Assembly (NCBI RefSeq): GCF_907164845.1
Contig: NZ_OU015430.1
Span: 1,974,001 to 2,038,000 of the forward strand
Direction of reading: 5' to 3'
DNA from: Lysobacter luteus
Lineage (GTDB): Bacteria > Pseudomonadota > Gammaproteobacteria > Xanthomonadales > Xanthomonadaceae
Length of the DNA stretch: 64,000 nucleotides
The translations under genes and the position numbers were made by a program. A model generated the notes under the pieces. It was not told where the DNA came from. It worked only from the letters and a program-made list of their open reading frames with translations, and ran no database searches. Below are positions 27,024 to 37,323 of this stretch, piece after piece (the stretch's first letter is position 1; every line of letters starts with the position of its first letter).

Positions 27024-27833
27024 TTGGCCGAAATCATCGTAGTCACGTCGGGCAAGGGCGGCGTCGGCAAGACCACGACCAGTGCCTCCCTTGCCTGTGG
27101 CCTCGCGCGCCGTGGCCACAAGGTGGCCGTCATCGACTTCGACGTCGGCCTGCGCAACCTCGACCTGATCATGGGTTGCGAGCGACGCGTGGTGTACGAC
27201 TTCGTCAACGTGGTCAACGGCGAGTCCACGCTCAAGCAGTCGCTCATCAAGGACAAGCGGTTCGAGAACCTCTACGTCCTTGCCGCGTCGCAGACGCGCG
27301 ACAAGGACGCGCTGACCAAGGAAGGCGTGCAGAAGGTCCTGGAGGACCTGGCCGCCGACGGTTTCGACTACATCGTGGCCGACTCCCCGGCCGGCATCGA
27401 GAAGGGCGCCTTCCTGGCGATGTACTTCGCCGACCAGGCCGTCGTGGTGGTCAACCCGGAAGTCTCCTCGGTGCGCGACTCCGACCGCATCCTCGGCCTG
27501 CTGGCGAGCAAGACCCGCCGCGCCGAGAACGGCGAGCGCGTGAAGGAGCACCTGCTGCTGACCCGCTACAGCCCCAAGCGCGTGGAATCGGGCGAGATGC
27601 TCAGCGTCGGCGACGTCGAGGAAATCCTCGGCCTCAAGACGATCGGCGTGATCCCCGAGTCCAGTGACGTCCTGCACGCCTCCAACAAGGGCGAGCCGGT
27701 GATCCTCGATGCCGACTCCGACGCCGCACAGGCGTACGACGACGCCGTTGCCCGCCTGCTCGGCGACACCCGCCCGATGCGGTTTGTCCTTCCCGAGAAG
27801 AAGGGCTTCTTCAGCAAGATGTTCGGAGGTTAG
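27024..27833 (+). CDS. minD: Septum site-determining ATPase MinD
   Basis: A protein of 269 residues. The start is TTG at 27024, with GGAGG at 27011-27015, 8 bases away; no in-frame ATG lies nearby that keeps the conserved N-terminus AEIIVVTSGKGGVGKTT. That segment is the deviant Walker A motif. Other marks are DFDVGLRNLDLIMGCERR and DSPAGIEKGA. The C-terminus (KKGFFSKMFGG) is the amphipathic membrane-targeting helix. MinD recruits MinC to the membrane and oscillates with MinE. Confidence 0.97.
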   Translation: MAEIIVVTSGKGGVGKTTTSASLACGLARRGHKVAVIDFDVGLRNLDLIMGCERRVVYDFVNVVNGESTLKQSLIKDKRFENLYVLAASQTRDKDALTKEGVQKVLEDLAADGFDYIVADSPAGIEKGAFLAMYFADQAVVVVNPEVSSVRDSDRILGLLASKTRRAENGERVKEHLLLTRYSPKRVESGEMLSVGDVEEILGLKTIGVIPESSDVLHASNKGEPVILDADSDAAQAYDDAVARLLGDTRPMRFVLPEKKGFFSKMFGG

Positions 27834-27836
27834 GTC

Positions 27837-28112
27837 ATGGGCATGTTCGACTTCCTGCTGGCCAAGAAGCAGACCGCGTCCGTCGCCAAGGACCGCCTGC
27901 GGATCATCGTCGCGCACGAGCGCGCGACGCGTGGCGGCCCCGACTACCTGCCGATGCTGCAGCGCGAGCTGCTCGAGGTCATCCGCAAGTACGTCAGCGT
28001 CGATGCCGAGGCGGTCAAGGTCGACCTGATGGGCGATGGCGACAACAAGGTGCTGGATATCTCCGTCGCCCTGCCCGAGGCGGGCGACACCCGCGCCGTC
28101 GCCAACGGCTGA
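27837..28112 (+). CDS. minE: Cell division topological specificity factor MinE
   Basis: A protein of 91 residues starting 4 bases after the minD stop. It shows the N-terminal membrane and MinD-contact region ([29 protein letters not shown]) and the C-terminal dimerisation domain ([19 protein letters not shown]). It displaces MinC and stimulates MinD ATPase, giving pole-to-pole oscillation. A strong GC hairpin follows the gene. Confidence 0.97.
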   Translation: MGMFDFLLAKKQTASVAKDRLRIIVAHERATRGGPDYLPMLQRELLEVIRKYVSVDAEAVKVDLMGDGDNKVLDISVALPEAGDTRAVANG

Positions 28113-28117
28113 AATCG

Positions 28118-28140
28118 CCGGGGCGCGGCACGCGCCCCGG
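28118..28140 (+). other. Strong GC hairpin after minE
   Basis: A perfect 10-bp stem (28118-28127 with 28131-28140) and a 3-base loop start 6 bases after the minE stop. No T run follows; the next start codon is 8 bases downstream. It may stabilise the min mRNA end or dampen read-through into the next gene. Confidence 0.6.
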
Positions 28141-28147
28141 TCGCTCG

Positions 28148-28651
28148 ATGCTCACCCTCGCCGACATCGGCTTCGCCGCCCCGACCGCGTTGCTGGCCCG
28201 CTATGGCCTGGCGCTGGTCCGGGTGGCCGATGGCGCGCCGATCCCGGGCAGCTACTGGGGCGAATGCGAGGCCGGCATCATCGCTACCGATGTGTACGCC
28301 CGCGACGACACGCCGGTGCACTCGATGCTCCACGAGGCCTGCCACCTCATCGTGCTGCCGCCGGAGCGCCGCACCGCGGTGCACACCGACGCCACCGACT
28401 CGATCGAGGAGGAGGACGCGGTCTGCGTGCTGCAGGCGCTGCTCGGCGACGAACTGCCGGCCGTCGGCCGCGAACGCGTGCTCGCCGACATGGACGCGTG
28501 GGGCTATACGTTCCGGCTCGGGTCGGCCAAGGCCTATTTCGAGCACGACGCCGGCACCGCCTGGGTCTGGCTCGCGGCCCGGGGCCTGGCCGACGCCCAG
28601 CGGCGTTGCGCGCTGCTGCCTGCCCCGCCGATGGAAACCGCGGTCGCCTGA
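28148..28651 (+). CDS. Conserved hypothetical protein with a HEACH zinc-site-like motif
   Basis: A protein of 167 residues. The segment HSMLHEACHLIVL fits the HExxH pattern of zinc metallohydrolases, with a possible third ligand in the Glu-rich stretch DSIEEEDAVC about 30 residues later. The rest is helical, without signal or membrane segment. It follows minE by 35 bases but is separated by a strong hairpin. A peptidase activity is possible but unproven, and the motif may be used differently. Confidence 0.72.
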   Translation: MLTLADIGFAAPTALLARYGLALVRVADGAPIPGSYWGECEAGIIATDVYARDDTPVHSMLHEACHLIVLPPERRTAVHTDATDSIEEEDAVCVLQALLGDELPAVGRERVLADMDAWGYTFRLGSAKAYFEHDAGTAWVWLAARGLADAQRRCALLPAPPMETAVA

Positions 28652-28765
28652 CCCGCGTCGCGCAGGCCGGGTGTGCCCTTCCGGCCCTCGCTTGCGCCTT
28701 CACCGGGCGCCCTCTAGCCTTCGGAGGTTCGGCGCGACACGCGCCCGCCATGAGGGAGAGACCCG

Positions 28766-30910
<2,145 letters not shown>

Positions 30911-30939
30911 CCCTGCGGGTTCGCAACGCGACAGCATCG

Positions 30940-31008
30940 AAAGGCCGGCAGATTGCCGGCCTTTCTCTTGGTGCCCGCCGGCAATTTGCCGGCCTTTCCC
31001 GTGGTGCC
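30940..31008 (+). terminator. Tandem duplicated terminator after the M2 peptidase
   Basis: The first hairpin has an 11-bp stem (30940-30950 with 30954-30964) followed by a pyrimidine run TTTCTCTT. A second copy (stem 30977-30983 with 30987-30993) follows. The two copies are 33-bp units (30943-30975, 30976-31008) differing at about five positions, so one arose by tandem duplication. Confidence 0.8.
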
Positions 31009-31079
31009 AGCGCGCATCACGCACGGGTCATTGCGACGGTGTTACCCAATGCCCTCCCGTCGACCCGTCATCGTTCGCC

Positions 31080-32039
31080 ATGCCCCGCATCGGTTACCAC
31101 GCCTCGCATGAGCAGTTCCCACCCGACGCCCTGCTCGACCTCGTCATCCGCGCAAAGCAGGCCGGTTTTGGCGCGGCGATGTGCTCCGACCATTTCCACC
31201 CGTGGACCCGCGCCCAGGGCCACAGCGGCCATGCGTGGACGTGGCTGGGCAGCGCGATGCAGGCGACCGGGCTGGAGACCGGCGTGGTCAACTGCCCGAC
31301 CGGCCGCTATCACCCTGCGGTGATCGCTCAGGCCGCGGCCACGCTGGCGTGCATGCACCCGGGACGGTTCTGGCTGGCCGTCGGCAGTGGCGAAGCGCTC
31401 AACGAGACGATCACCGGCGAGCCCTGGCCGGACAAGGACGAGCGCAACCGGCGGCTGCACGAGGCGGTCGGAATCATCCGCGCGCTCTGGTCGGGCGAGA
31501 CGGTCACCCGGCACGGTGCGCTGCCGGTCGAACACGCGCGGCTCTACAGCCTGCCTGCCTCTCCTCCGCCGCTGTTCGCCGCCGCGCTGACGCCGGAGAC
31601 CGCGCGTTGGGCCGGCGCCTGGGCCGACGGCCTGATCACGGTATCGACGGAGCGGTCACGCATGCAGGCGGTGGTCGATGCATTCCGCGAAGGCGGTGGC
31701 GCAGGCAAGCCGCTGCACCTGCAGGTGAAACTCTCGTTCGCCACCTCCGACGGGGAGGCGATGGCCGGCGCGATGGAGCAGTGGCGCGCCAACGTGCTCG
31801 AAGGCGACCAGAACCAGGAGCTGCGCACGCCGGCCGAGTTCGAGGCCGCCGCCCGTGATGTGGACGAGGCGGCGATGCGTGCGGCGGTGCGCATCTCCGC
31901 CGACCCCGTGCGGCATCGCGCCTGGCTGGAGGAGGACCTCGCCATGGGGTTCGACGGGCTCTACCTGCACAACGTCAACCGCCAGCAGGAGCGCTTCGTC
32001 GACGTGTTCGGCGACAAGGTGCTGCCCGGACTGGGGTAA
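31080..32039 (+). CDS. LLM-class FMN-dependent oxidoreductase, TIGR03885-like
   Basis: A protein of 319 residues, start ATG at 31080. The luciferase-like TIM barrel is shown by MPRIGYHASHEQFPPDALLD, GFGAAMCSDHFHPWT, ATGLETGVVNCPTGRYHPAV and GRFWLAVGSGEALNE. It resembles the TIGR03885 subgroup, thought to use FMN rather than F420. The substrate is unknown. It converges on the GH13 gene (stops 22 bases apart). Together with that gene and the DJ-1 gene it may form a stress-linked neighbourhood; that is inference. Confidence 0.88.
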   Translation: MPRIGYHASHEQFPPDALLDLVIRAKQAGFGAAMCSDHFHPWTRAQGHSGHAWTWLGSAMQATGLETGVVNCPTGRYHPAVIAQAAATLACMHPGRFWLAVGSGEALNETITGEPWPDKDERNRRLHEAVGIIRALWSGETVTRHGALPVEHARLYSLPASPPPLFAAALTPETARWAGAWADGLITVSTERSRMQAVVDAFREGGGAGKPLHLQVKLSFATSDGEAMAGAMEQWRANVLEGDQNQELRTPAEFEAAARDVDEAAMRAAVRISADPVRHRAWLEEDLAMGFDGLYLHNVNRQQERFVDVFGDKVLPGLG

Positions 32040-32060
32040 CCGGGCGCGGCGCGTCCCGCG

Positions 32061-33689
32061 CTACTCGCGTTGCTTGCGGCGCATCCAGCGGTAGCCGTAC
32101 GGGCCGAGCGCGATCCGTGGCGGTTTGCCTTCCGGCGTCGGGTAGTCGCGGTCGCGCAGCACGTCGACCAGCTCCAGCAGGTCGTCCTCGCGCAGGGCGA
32201 ACTCCACCGGCTCGCCACCCAGGTTGATCAGGGCGACCACCACCGAGCCGCCCTCCTCGTCGTCGTAGCGCACACCGAACACCGGCCGGCATTCGAACCG
32301 CGCCAGCCGGTACGGGCACCCCATCTCGCGGATGCCCAGCCGGCAGCCGACCATCGCGATCGTGCGCCCCAGCAGGGAGTCCGGTTGCGGCATTTCCGCC
32401 TCGACGTTGCGCGCCGGGTAGCCGAATGCGCCTTCACTGATCGGCGGGGCGACCAATTCGCCGGCGTCCGCGCTGGAGAACCCACCGTTGCGGGTGTCGC
32501 TCCACTGCATCGGGGTGCGCACCGAGCGGCGTTCGGGCAGTGACAGGTCATCACCCATCCCGATCTCCTCGCCGTAGCGCAGGATCGGCACGCCCGGCAG
32601 CGACAGCATCAGCGCATGCGCCATGGCGATCCGCGCATCGTCGCCGCCGAGCATCGGCGCCAGCCGGCGACGGATGCCGCGGCCGTAGATGCGCATGTCC
32701 TCGTCTGGCGCAAACGCGGCCATGACCTCCTCGCGCTCCTGCGGCGACAACTGCTCCAGGTCGAGCTCGTCGTGGTTGCGCAACCACACGCCGAAGCGGC
32801 TGTGCGGCGGCGGCGGCTTGCGCTCGGTCAACGCGCGGGCCAGCGGCTCGCCCTCCCCCCGCGCCAGCGCCAGGAACAGATGGTTGTTGACCCAGAAGTC
32901 CAGCAGCAGGTTGAGCCGCTGGCCGTTGCCGAAATACTCGTCGTACTTCGACACCGGCACGTCGGTCTCGCCCATCAGCACCGCGTCGGGGTTGCGGCGC
33001 GCGATCACGTCGCGCATGTCGTCGAGGATCCACAGCCCGTCCTTGCGCGGGTCGGCGGCGCGCGCCACCTCAACCATGTGCGGCACGGCGTCGACCCGGA
33101 ACCCGGCGATCCCCAACCGCAGCCAGTACGCCATGATCCGCGCGATCTCGGCGCGCACCGCCGGGTTGGCGACGTTGAGGTCGGGCTGGTGCGAATAGAA
33201 CACGTGGCGGTAGTACTGCCCGGCCTGCTCGTCCCAGGTCCAGATGCTGTCCTCGATGCCGGGGAAGATCGGCTCCACCCCCTCCACTTCGACCGGTTCG
33301 TCCGACCACAGGAACCAGTCGCGGTATGGCGAATCGCGGTGGCTGCGCGCGTGCTGGAACCACGGGTGGTCGACCGAGGTGTGCTGGACCACCAGTTCGA
33401 TGAGCACGCGCAACTGCAGCTCTTCGGCGCGCTCCATCAGGTGGATGAAATCGGCGATGTCACCGAACCGCGGATCGACCGACAGGTGGTCGCTGACGTC
33501 GTAGCCCGCGTCGCGGAACGGCGACTTGTAGAAGGGCAGCAGCCAGATGCAGTTCGCACCCAGCGCGCGCAGGTGGTCGAGCCGATCGGCGACGCCCCGC
33601 AGGTCGCCGCGCCCGTCGCCGTTGGAATCGCGGAAGAGCGACGGGTCGATCTGGTAGATGACGGCGTTGCGGTGCCAGTCCTCGTGCAT
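32061..33689 (-). CDS. GH13 alpha-amylase family protein, trehalose-synthase-like
   Basis: A protein of 542 residues. The start at 33689 has a GGAGG-like site upstream and gives MHEDWHRNAVIYQIDPSLF, matching the TreS/oligo-1,6-glucosidase N-terminus. The GH13 catalytic set is complete: nucleophile Asp in GFRVDAVPHM, acid/base Glu in LMGETDVPV, and transition-state Asp in LRNHDELD. The loop SNGDGRGDLRG is the calcium-binding motif of this clan. It most likely interconverts maltose and trehalose or acts on a related glucoside, in the cytoplasm (no signal). True TreS is somewhat longer, so the exact specificity is uncertain. Confidence 0.88.
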   Translation of the reverse strand: MHEDWHRNAVIYQIDPSLFRDSNGDGRGDLRGVADRLDHLRALGANCIWLLPFYKSPFRDAGYDVSDHLSVDPRFGDIADFIHLMERAEELQLRVLIELVVQHTSVDHPWFQHARSHRDSPYRDWFLWSDEPVEVEGVEPIFPGIEDSIWTWDEQAGQYYRHVFYSHQPDLNVANPAVRAEIARIMAYWLRLGIAGFRVDAVPHMVEVARAADPRKDGLWILDDMRDVIARRNPDAVLMGETDVPVSKYDEYFGNGQRLNLLLDFWVNNHLFLALARGEGEPLARALTERKPPPPHSRFGVWLRNHDELDLEQLSPQEREEVMAAFAPDEDMRIYGRGIRRRLAPMLGGDDARIAMAHALMLSLPGVPILRYGEEIGMGDDLSLPERRSVRTPMQWSDTRNGGFSSADAGELVAPPISEGAFGYPARNVEAEMPQPDSLLGRTIAMVGCRLGIREMGCPYRLARFECRPVFGVRYDDEEGGSVVVALINLGGEPVEFALREDDLLELVDVLRDRDYPTPEGKPPRIALGPYGYRWMRRKQRE

Positions 33690-33833
33690 GCGGGCCTCCG
33701 GTGGTCGCAGGCCCACGATGAGGCCGCGCCCGCCGTCATCCCGCCGTGATCGACACCGGCTTCAGCAAAATGTCACGCCCGGATTACGCGGTGCCGTGTA
33801 CCAATACCGCAGCCCCCCGGCCCCCCACACCCT

Positions 33834-34403
33834 ATGTCGACACCGCTTGAACTCGCCTCACCTCCCCCCGTTACCACGCAGCCGCAGGCCCTCCCCGCGG
33901 CGCCCGGCGCGACGGACCTTCGCGGCCGGACGCTGGCCATGGCCGTCGCACCTGGCGTCGATGCCGGCCAGGTCGAGGCGTTGCTGACGGGCATGCGCCG
34001 CCGCGGTGCCCACGTCGAACTGGTCGCGCCGACCCTCGGCGCGATCGAGACCCCGCGCGGTTCGACCCTGATGCCGGACCGCACCTTCAACGCGTGCTCG
34101 CCGCTGGATTACGACGCCGTGGTGGTGCCCGACGGCGACCTCCATCTATTGCGCGACGACGGTGCGGCGATTGCGTTCGCCGCCCGCGCCTACCTGCACG
34201 GCGTGCCGATCGGCCTGGTTGGCGCCGGCGCCGAGCTGTTGCAGGGGATTGCCGCGTCGCCGCAGGACGGCGGGCGCGATGGCCGCGGCGGTATCGTCCG
34301 TGACACCCGCGCCTGCGCGGGCTTCGTCGAAGCCCTGGCATGCGGAATCGCGGCCACCTCGCCGATCACCGACCCGCCGGTCGACCACCGCATCGCCAGC
34401 TGA
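33834..34403 (+). CDS. DJ-1/PfpI-like protein resembling the C-terminal domain of large catalases
   Basis: A protein of 189 residues. After a Pro-rich leader of about 27 residues comes a flavodoxin-like fold: LRGRTLAMAVAPGVDAGQVE, RRGAHVELVAPTLG, YDAVVVPDGDLHLL and VPIGLVGAGAELLQG. This is the order seen in the extra C-terminal domain of HPII/KatE catalases. No catalase core is encoded beside it, and the usual nucleophile Cys of DJ-1 is replaced (VGAGAEL). It could be a chaperone-like remnant domain or a stand-alone regulator. It ends next to the convergent MFS gene, with adjacent stops. Confidence 0.72.
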   Translation: MSTPLELASPPPVTTQPQALPAAPGATDLRGRTLAMAVAPGVDAGQVEALLTGMRRRGAHVELVAPTLGAIETPRGSTLMPDRTFNACSPLDYDAVVVPDGDLHLLRDDGAAIAFAARAYLHGVPIGLVGAGAELLQGIAASPQDGGRDGRGGIVRDTRACAGFVEALACGIAATSPITDPPVDHRIAS

Positions 34404-35666
34404 CTAGAGCGAATCAGGCACCCGCGGCGTCGCGCTGCGGCCACGTCCATTGCCGTTGGCCGACACCACCGCTTCCCACCGCCAGAAGGCCCAGCCCGCC
34501 GCCGTGAACAGGCCGGCCGCCACGGCCAGCCACAGGCCGTTGCCACTGAGCCACGGCGACACCACACCGGCGATCAACGCATTGCTGACCAGCGCGGTGA
34601 ACGCCTGCAACGACGACGCCGAGCCGCGCTGGCGTGGGTACATGTCCAGCACCGCGAGGGTCAGTATCGGGAACACCAGCGCGATGCCGAACGCATTGAG
34701 CGTCATCGGCACGACCGCCCAGGGCAGTTGCAGCACGTCGGTCGACAGGTTGTAGGCGACGTTGAACACCGCCGCCACCGCCGACACCGCAAAGCCGATG
34801 CCGACCAGCCGCGCGCCGCTGATCCGGCCCGCCGCGCGTCCGGAGACCCAGGCGCCGAGCACCATGCCGCCGATGGTCGGGACGAAGAACCAGCCGAACT
34901 GTCTCTCGTCCATCCGCAGCAGGTCGAGCACGAACGCGGGCGCCGAGGCGATGTACAGGAACAGCGCGCCGAAGTTGAACGCCGCCGCCGCGGCCAGCCG
35001 CTGGAACCGGGTGTTGAGCAGGATCGAGACGTAGTCGCGCACCAGTCGCCGCGGGCGCAGTTCAAGCCGCGCCTCCGGCGGGTGCGTCTCGGGCAGCAGC
35101 CGCCAGGTCGCCAGCAGCAGCAGCACCGAAAAACCCACCAGGAACCAGAAGATCGCCGGCCAGCGGCTCCACCCCAGGATCCAGCCGCCGATGATCGGCG
35201 CGATGGCCGGTGCGATGCCGAAGATCATCGACACCTGGCTCATCAGCCGCTGCGCGTCGTCGCCATCGAGTACGTCGCGGATGACCGCGCGTCCGACGAT
35301 CAGGCCGACGCCGGCCGACAGTCCCTGCAGCGCGCGGAACACCAGCAGCGTGGTGAGATCGGTCGACAGCGCGCAGCCCACCGACGCCAGGGTGAACACG
35401 GCCAGCCCGGCGATGATGACGCGGCGCCGCCCGAACGCGTCCGACAGTGGCCCATGCACCACGCTCGTCACTGCGTAGGCGATCAGGTACACGCTGATGG
35501 TCTGCTGCAGCGCCAGCTTGTCGGCGCCCAGCTGCCCACCCAGCTGGGGGAACGCCGGGAAGATCGTGTCGATCGAGAACGGGCCGAACATCGCCAGCCC
35601 CGCCAGCAGCAGGGCCAGCCGGCGCAAAGAGATGGTCGAGGCGGGAGGAAGGTTGGCGGCGGCCAT
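34404..35666 (-). CDS. Bcr/CflA family multidrug efflux MFS transporter
   Basis: A protein of 420 residues with 12 predicted membrane segments. The start at 35666 gives MAAANLPPASTISLRRLALL; a longer ORF start 81 bases upstream has no better signal. Family marks are GPFSIDTIFPAFPQL in the first loop, VVHGPLSDAFGRRRVIIAGL (the MFS GxLaDrxGrr motif) and RALQGLSAGVGLIVGRAVIRD. It exports drugs or metabolites by proton antiport across the inner membrane. It is divergent from the KaiC-like gene. Confidence 0.93.
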   Translation of the reverse strand: MAAANLPPASTISLRRLALLLAGLAMFGPFSIDTIFPAFPQLGGQLGADKLALQQTISVYLIAYAVTSVVHGPLSDAFGRRRVIIAGLAVFTLASVGCALSTDLTTLLVFRALQGLSAGVGLIVGRAVIRDVLDGDDAQRLMSQVSMIFGIAPAIAPIIGGWILGWSRWPAIFWFLVGFSVLLLLATWRLLPETHPPEARLELRPRRLVRDYVSILLNTRFQRLAAAAAFNFGALFLYIASAPAFVLDLLRMDERQFGWFFVPTIGGMVLGAWVSGRAAGRISGARLVGIGFAVSAVAAVFNVAYNLSTDVLQLPWAVVPMTLNAFGIALVFPILTLAVLDMYPRQRGSASSLQAFTALVSNALIAGVVSPWLSGNGLWLAVAAGLFTAAGWAFWRWEAVVSANGNGRGRSATPRVPDSL

Positions 35667-35817
35667 TACACAGGCATCGTGGGGGTCCGGCAGGATAGCA
35701 ACCACGGCGTCGCGGCATCTTTGCACTGCAAGGCCGGGAGCCCGCACCCTTCACCGTGCCCGGACGGCGCCCCCGTTAACGTCGAGCAACCTGCCCGTCC
35801 ACCCCATCCACGCCGCA

Positions 35818-37323
35818 ATGAGCCAACCCCCGCAAGCCGCCCCTTCCGTCAGCACGGGTATCAAGGGCCTCGACCACATCCTCGGCGGCGGGTTCACCCC
35901 CAACCGCCTGTACCTGCTCGAGGGCGAACCGGGCTCGGGCAAGACCACGATGGGCCTGCAGTTCCTGCTGGCCGGCGTGCAGGCGGGCGAGACCGTCCTC
36001 TACGTCACGCTGTCGGAGACCCGCGACGAGCTGCTCGAGACGGCCGCCTCGCACGGCTGGTCGCTGGACGGGATCCACATCCACGAGCTGCTGCCGATGG
36101 GCGACCAGCTCGACCCGGAATCGCAGTACACGATGTTCCACCCCTCCGAGGTGGAGTTGGGCGAAACCACCGGCCGCATGCTGCAGGAAGTAGAGCGCCT
36201 GCAGCCCACCCGCGTGGTGTTCGATTCGCTGGCCGAGATCCGCCTGATGGCCGGCACCATGCTGCGCTTCCGTCGCCAGGTGCTGGCGCTCAAGCAGTAC
36301 TTTGCCGGGCGCCATACCACCGTGCTGTTGCTGGACGATGCCAACGGGGTCGAGCAGGGCGCACCGGTCCACACCATCGTCCATGGCGCGGTGATGCTGA
36401 GCCAGATGCGCCCCGACTACGGTGGCGACCGGCGCCGGCTGCGCATCGGCAAGCTGCGTGGCCGCCCCTTCATTGGCGGCTACCACGACTACGAGATCCG
36501 GACCGGTGGGGTGGAACTGTTCCCGCGGCTGGTCGCCTCGCACATCCAGCGCGCCGGCAAGGTCGAGCAGATCACCTCCAACCTGGCCGAGCTCGATGCG
36601 CTGCTGGGTGGCGGGCTGGACCGCGGCACCAGCGTGTTGCTGATGGGCGCGGCTGGCGTTGGCAAGTCCTCGCTCGCCACCCATTTCGTCATGGCCGCGG
36701 CCGAGCGCGGCGAGCGCTCCGCGCTGTTCCTGTTCGACGAGAGCGTGCGCACCCTGATGACCCGTTCACACGGTATGGGGTTCCCCCTGCAGCAGCAGGT
36801 CGACGAGGGACGGGTATCGGTCGAGTCGGTCGACCCCGGCGAGATCTCCCCCGGCGAGTTCATCCAGCGCATCCGCAACGAGGTAGAGAATCACGGCGCG
36901 CGGCTGGTGATGATCGACAGCCTCAGTGGTTACTTCAATGCCATGTCCGGCGAGAAGTTCGTGCTCATCCAGCTGCACGAGCTGCTCGCCTACCTGGCGA
37001 AGATGGGCGTGGTGACGTTGCTGATCAACGCCCAGAAGGGCCTGATCGGCCGGATGAGCAGCGATATCGATGTCAGCTACCTCGCCGACACCGTCATCCT
37101 GCTGCGTTACTTCGAGGCCGAGGGCCAGGTGCGCCAGGCGTTGTCGGTTCTCAAGAAACGCACCGGCGCGCACGAGCGCACCATCCGCGAGCTCACCTTG
37201 ACCGCCAAGGGTGTGCGCGTCGGCGAGCCGCTGCGCGACTTCGCCGGGGTCCTCACCGGGGTGCCCCACCCGGTGGGAGCCGGCCGGCCCGGTAACAGAC
37301 GAACCGGCCAGGAGCGGCCGTGA
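35818..37323 (+). CDS. KaiC-like double-RecA ATPase
   Basis: A protein of 501 residues, the usual KaiC length, with two KaiC/RadA-type ATPase domains. The first has Walker A GEPGSGKTT at residues 36-43 and HTTVLLLDDANGV; the second has GAAGVGKSS near residue 277 and MIDSLSGYFNAMSGEKF. There is no kaiA or kaiB beside it. KaiC homologues outside cyanobacteria often pair with histidine kinases. Its stop overlaps the GTG start of the downstream hybrid kinase, so the two are translationally coupled. Its output is unknown; autophosphorylation-based signalling is inferred. Confidence 0.92.
   Translation: MSQPPQAAPSVSTGIKGLDHILGGGFTPNRLYLLEGEPGSGKTTMGLQFLLAGVQAGETVLYVTLSETRDELLETAASHGWSLDGIHIHELLPMGDQLDPESQYTMFHPSEVELGETTGRMLQEVERLQPTRVVFDSLAEIRLMAGTMLRFRRQVLALKQYFAGRHTTVLLLDDANGVEQGAPVHTIVHGAVMLSQMRPDYGGDRRRLRIGKLRGRPFIGGYHDYEIRTGGVELFPRLVASHIQRAGKVEQITSNLAELDALLGGGLDRGTSVLLMGAAGVGKSSLATHFVMAAAERGERSALFLFDESVRTLMTRSHGMGFPLQQQVDEGRVSVESVDPGEISPGEFIQRIRNEVENHGARLVMIDSLSGYFNAMSGEKFVLIQLHELLAYLAKMGVVTLLINAQKGLIGRMSSDIDVSYLADTVILLRYFEAEGQVRQALSVLKKRTGAHERTIRELTLTAKGVRVGEPLRDFAGVLTGVPHPVGAGRPGNRRTGQERP

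Noticed and set aside
34728..37295. 855-residue open frame on the plus strand running from opposite the MFS gene into the KaiC-like gene
   Set aside because: Crosses the start region of two real genes and carries only shadow sequence.
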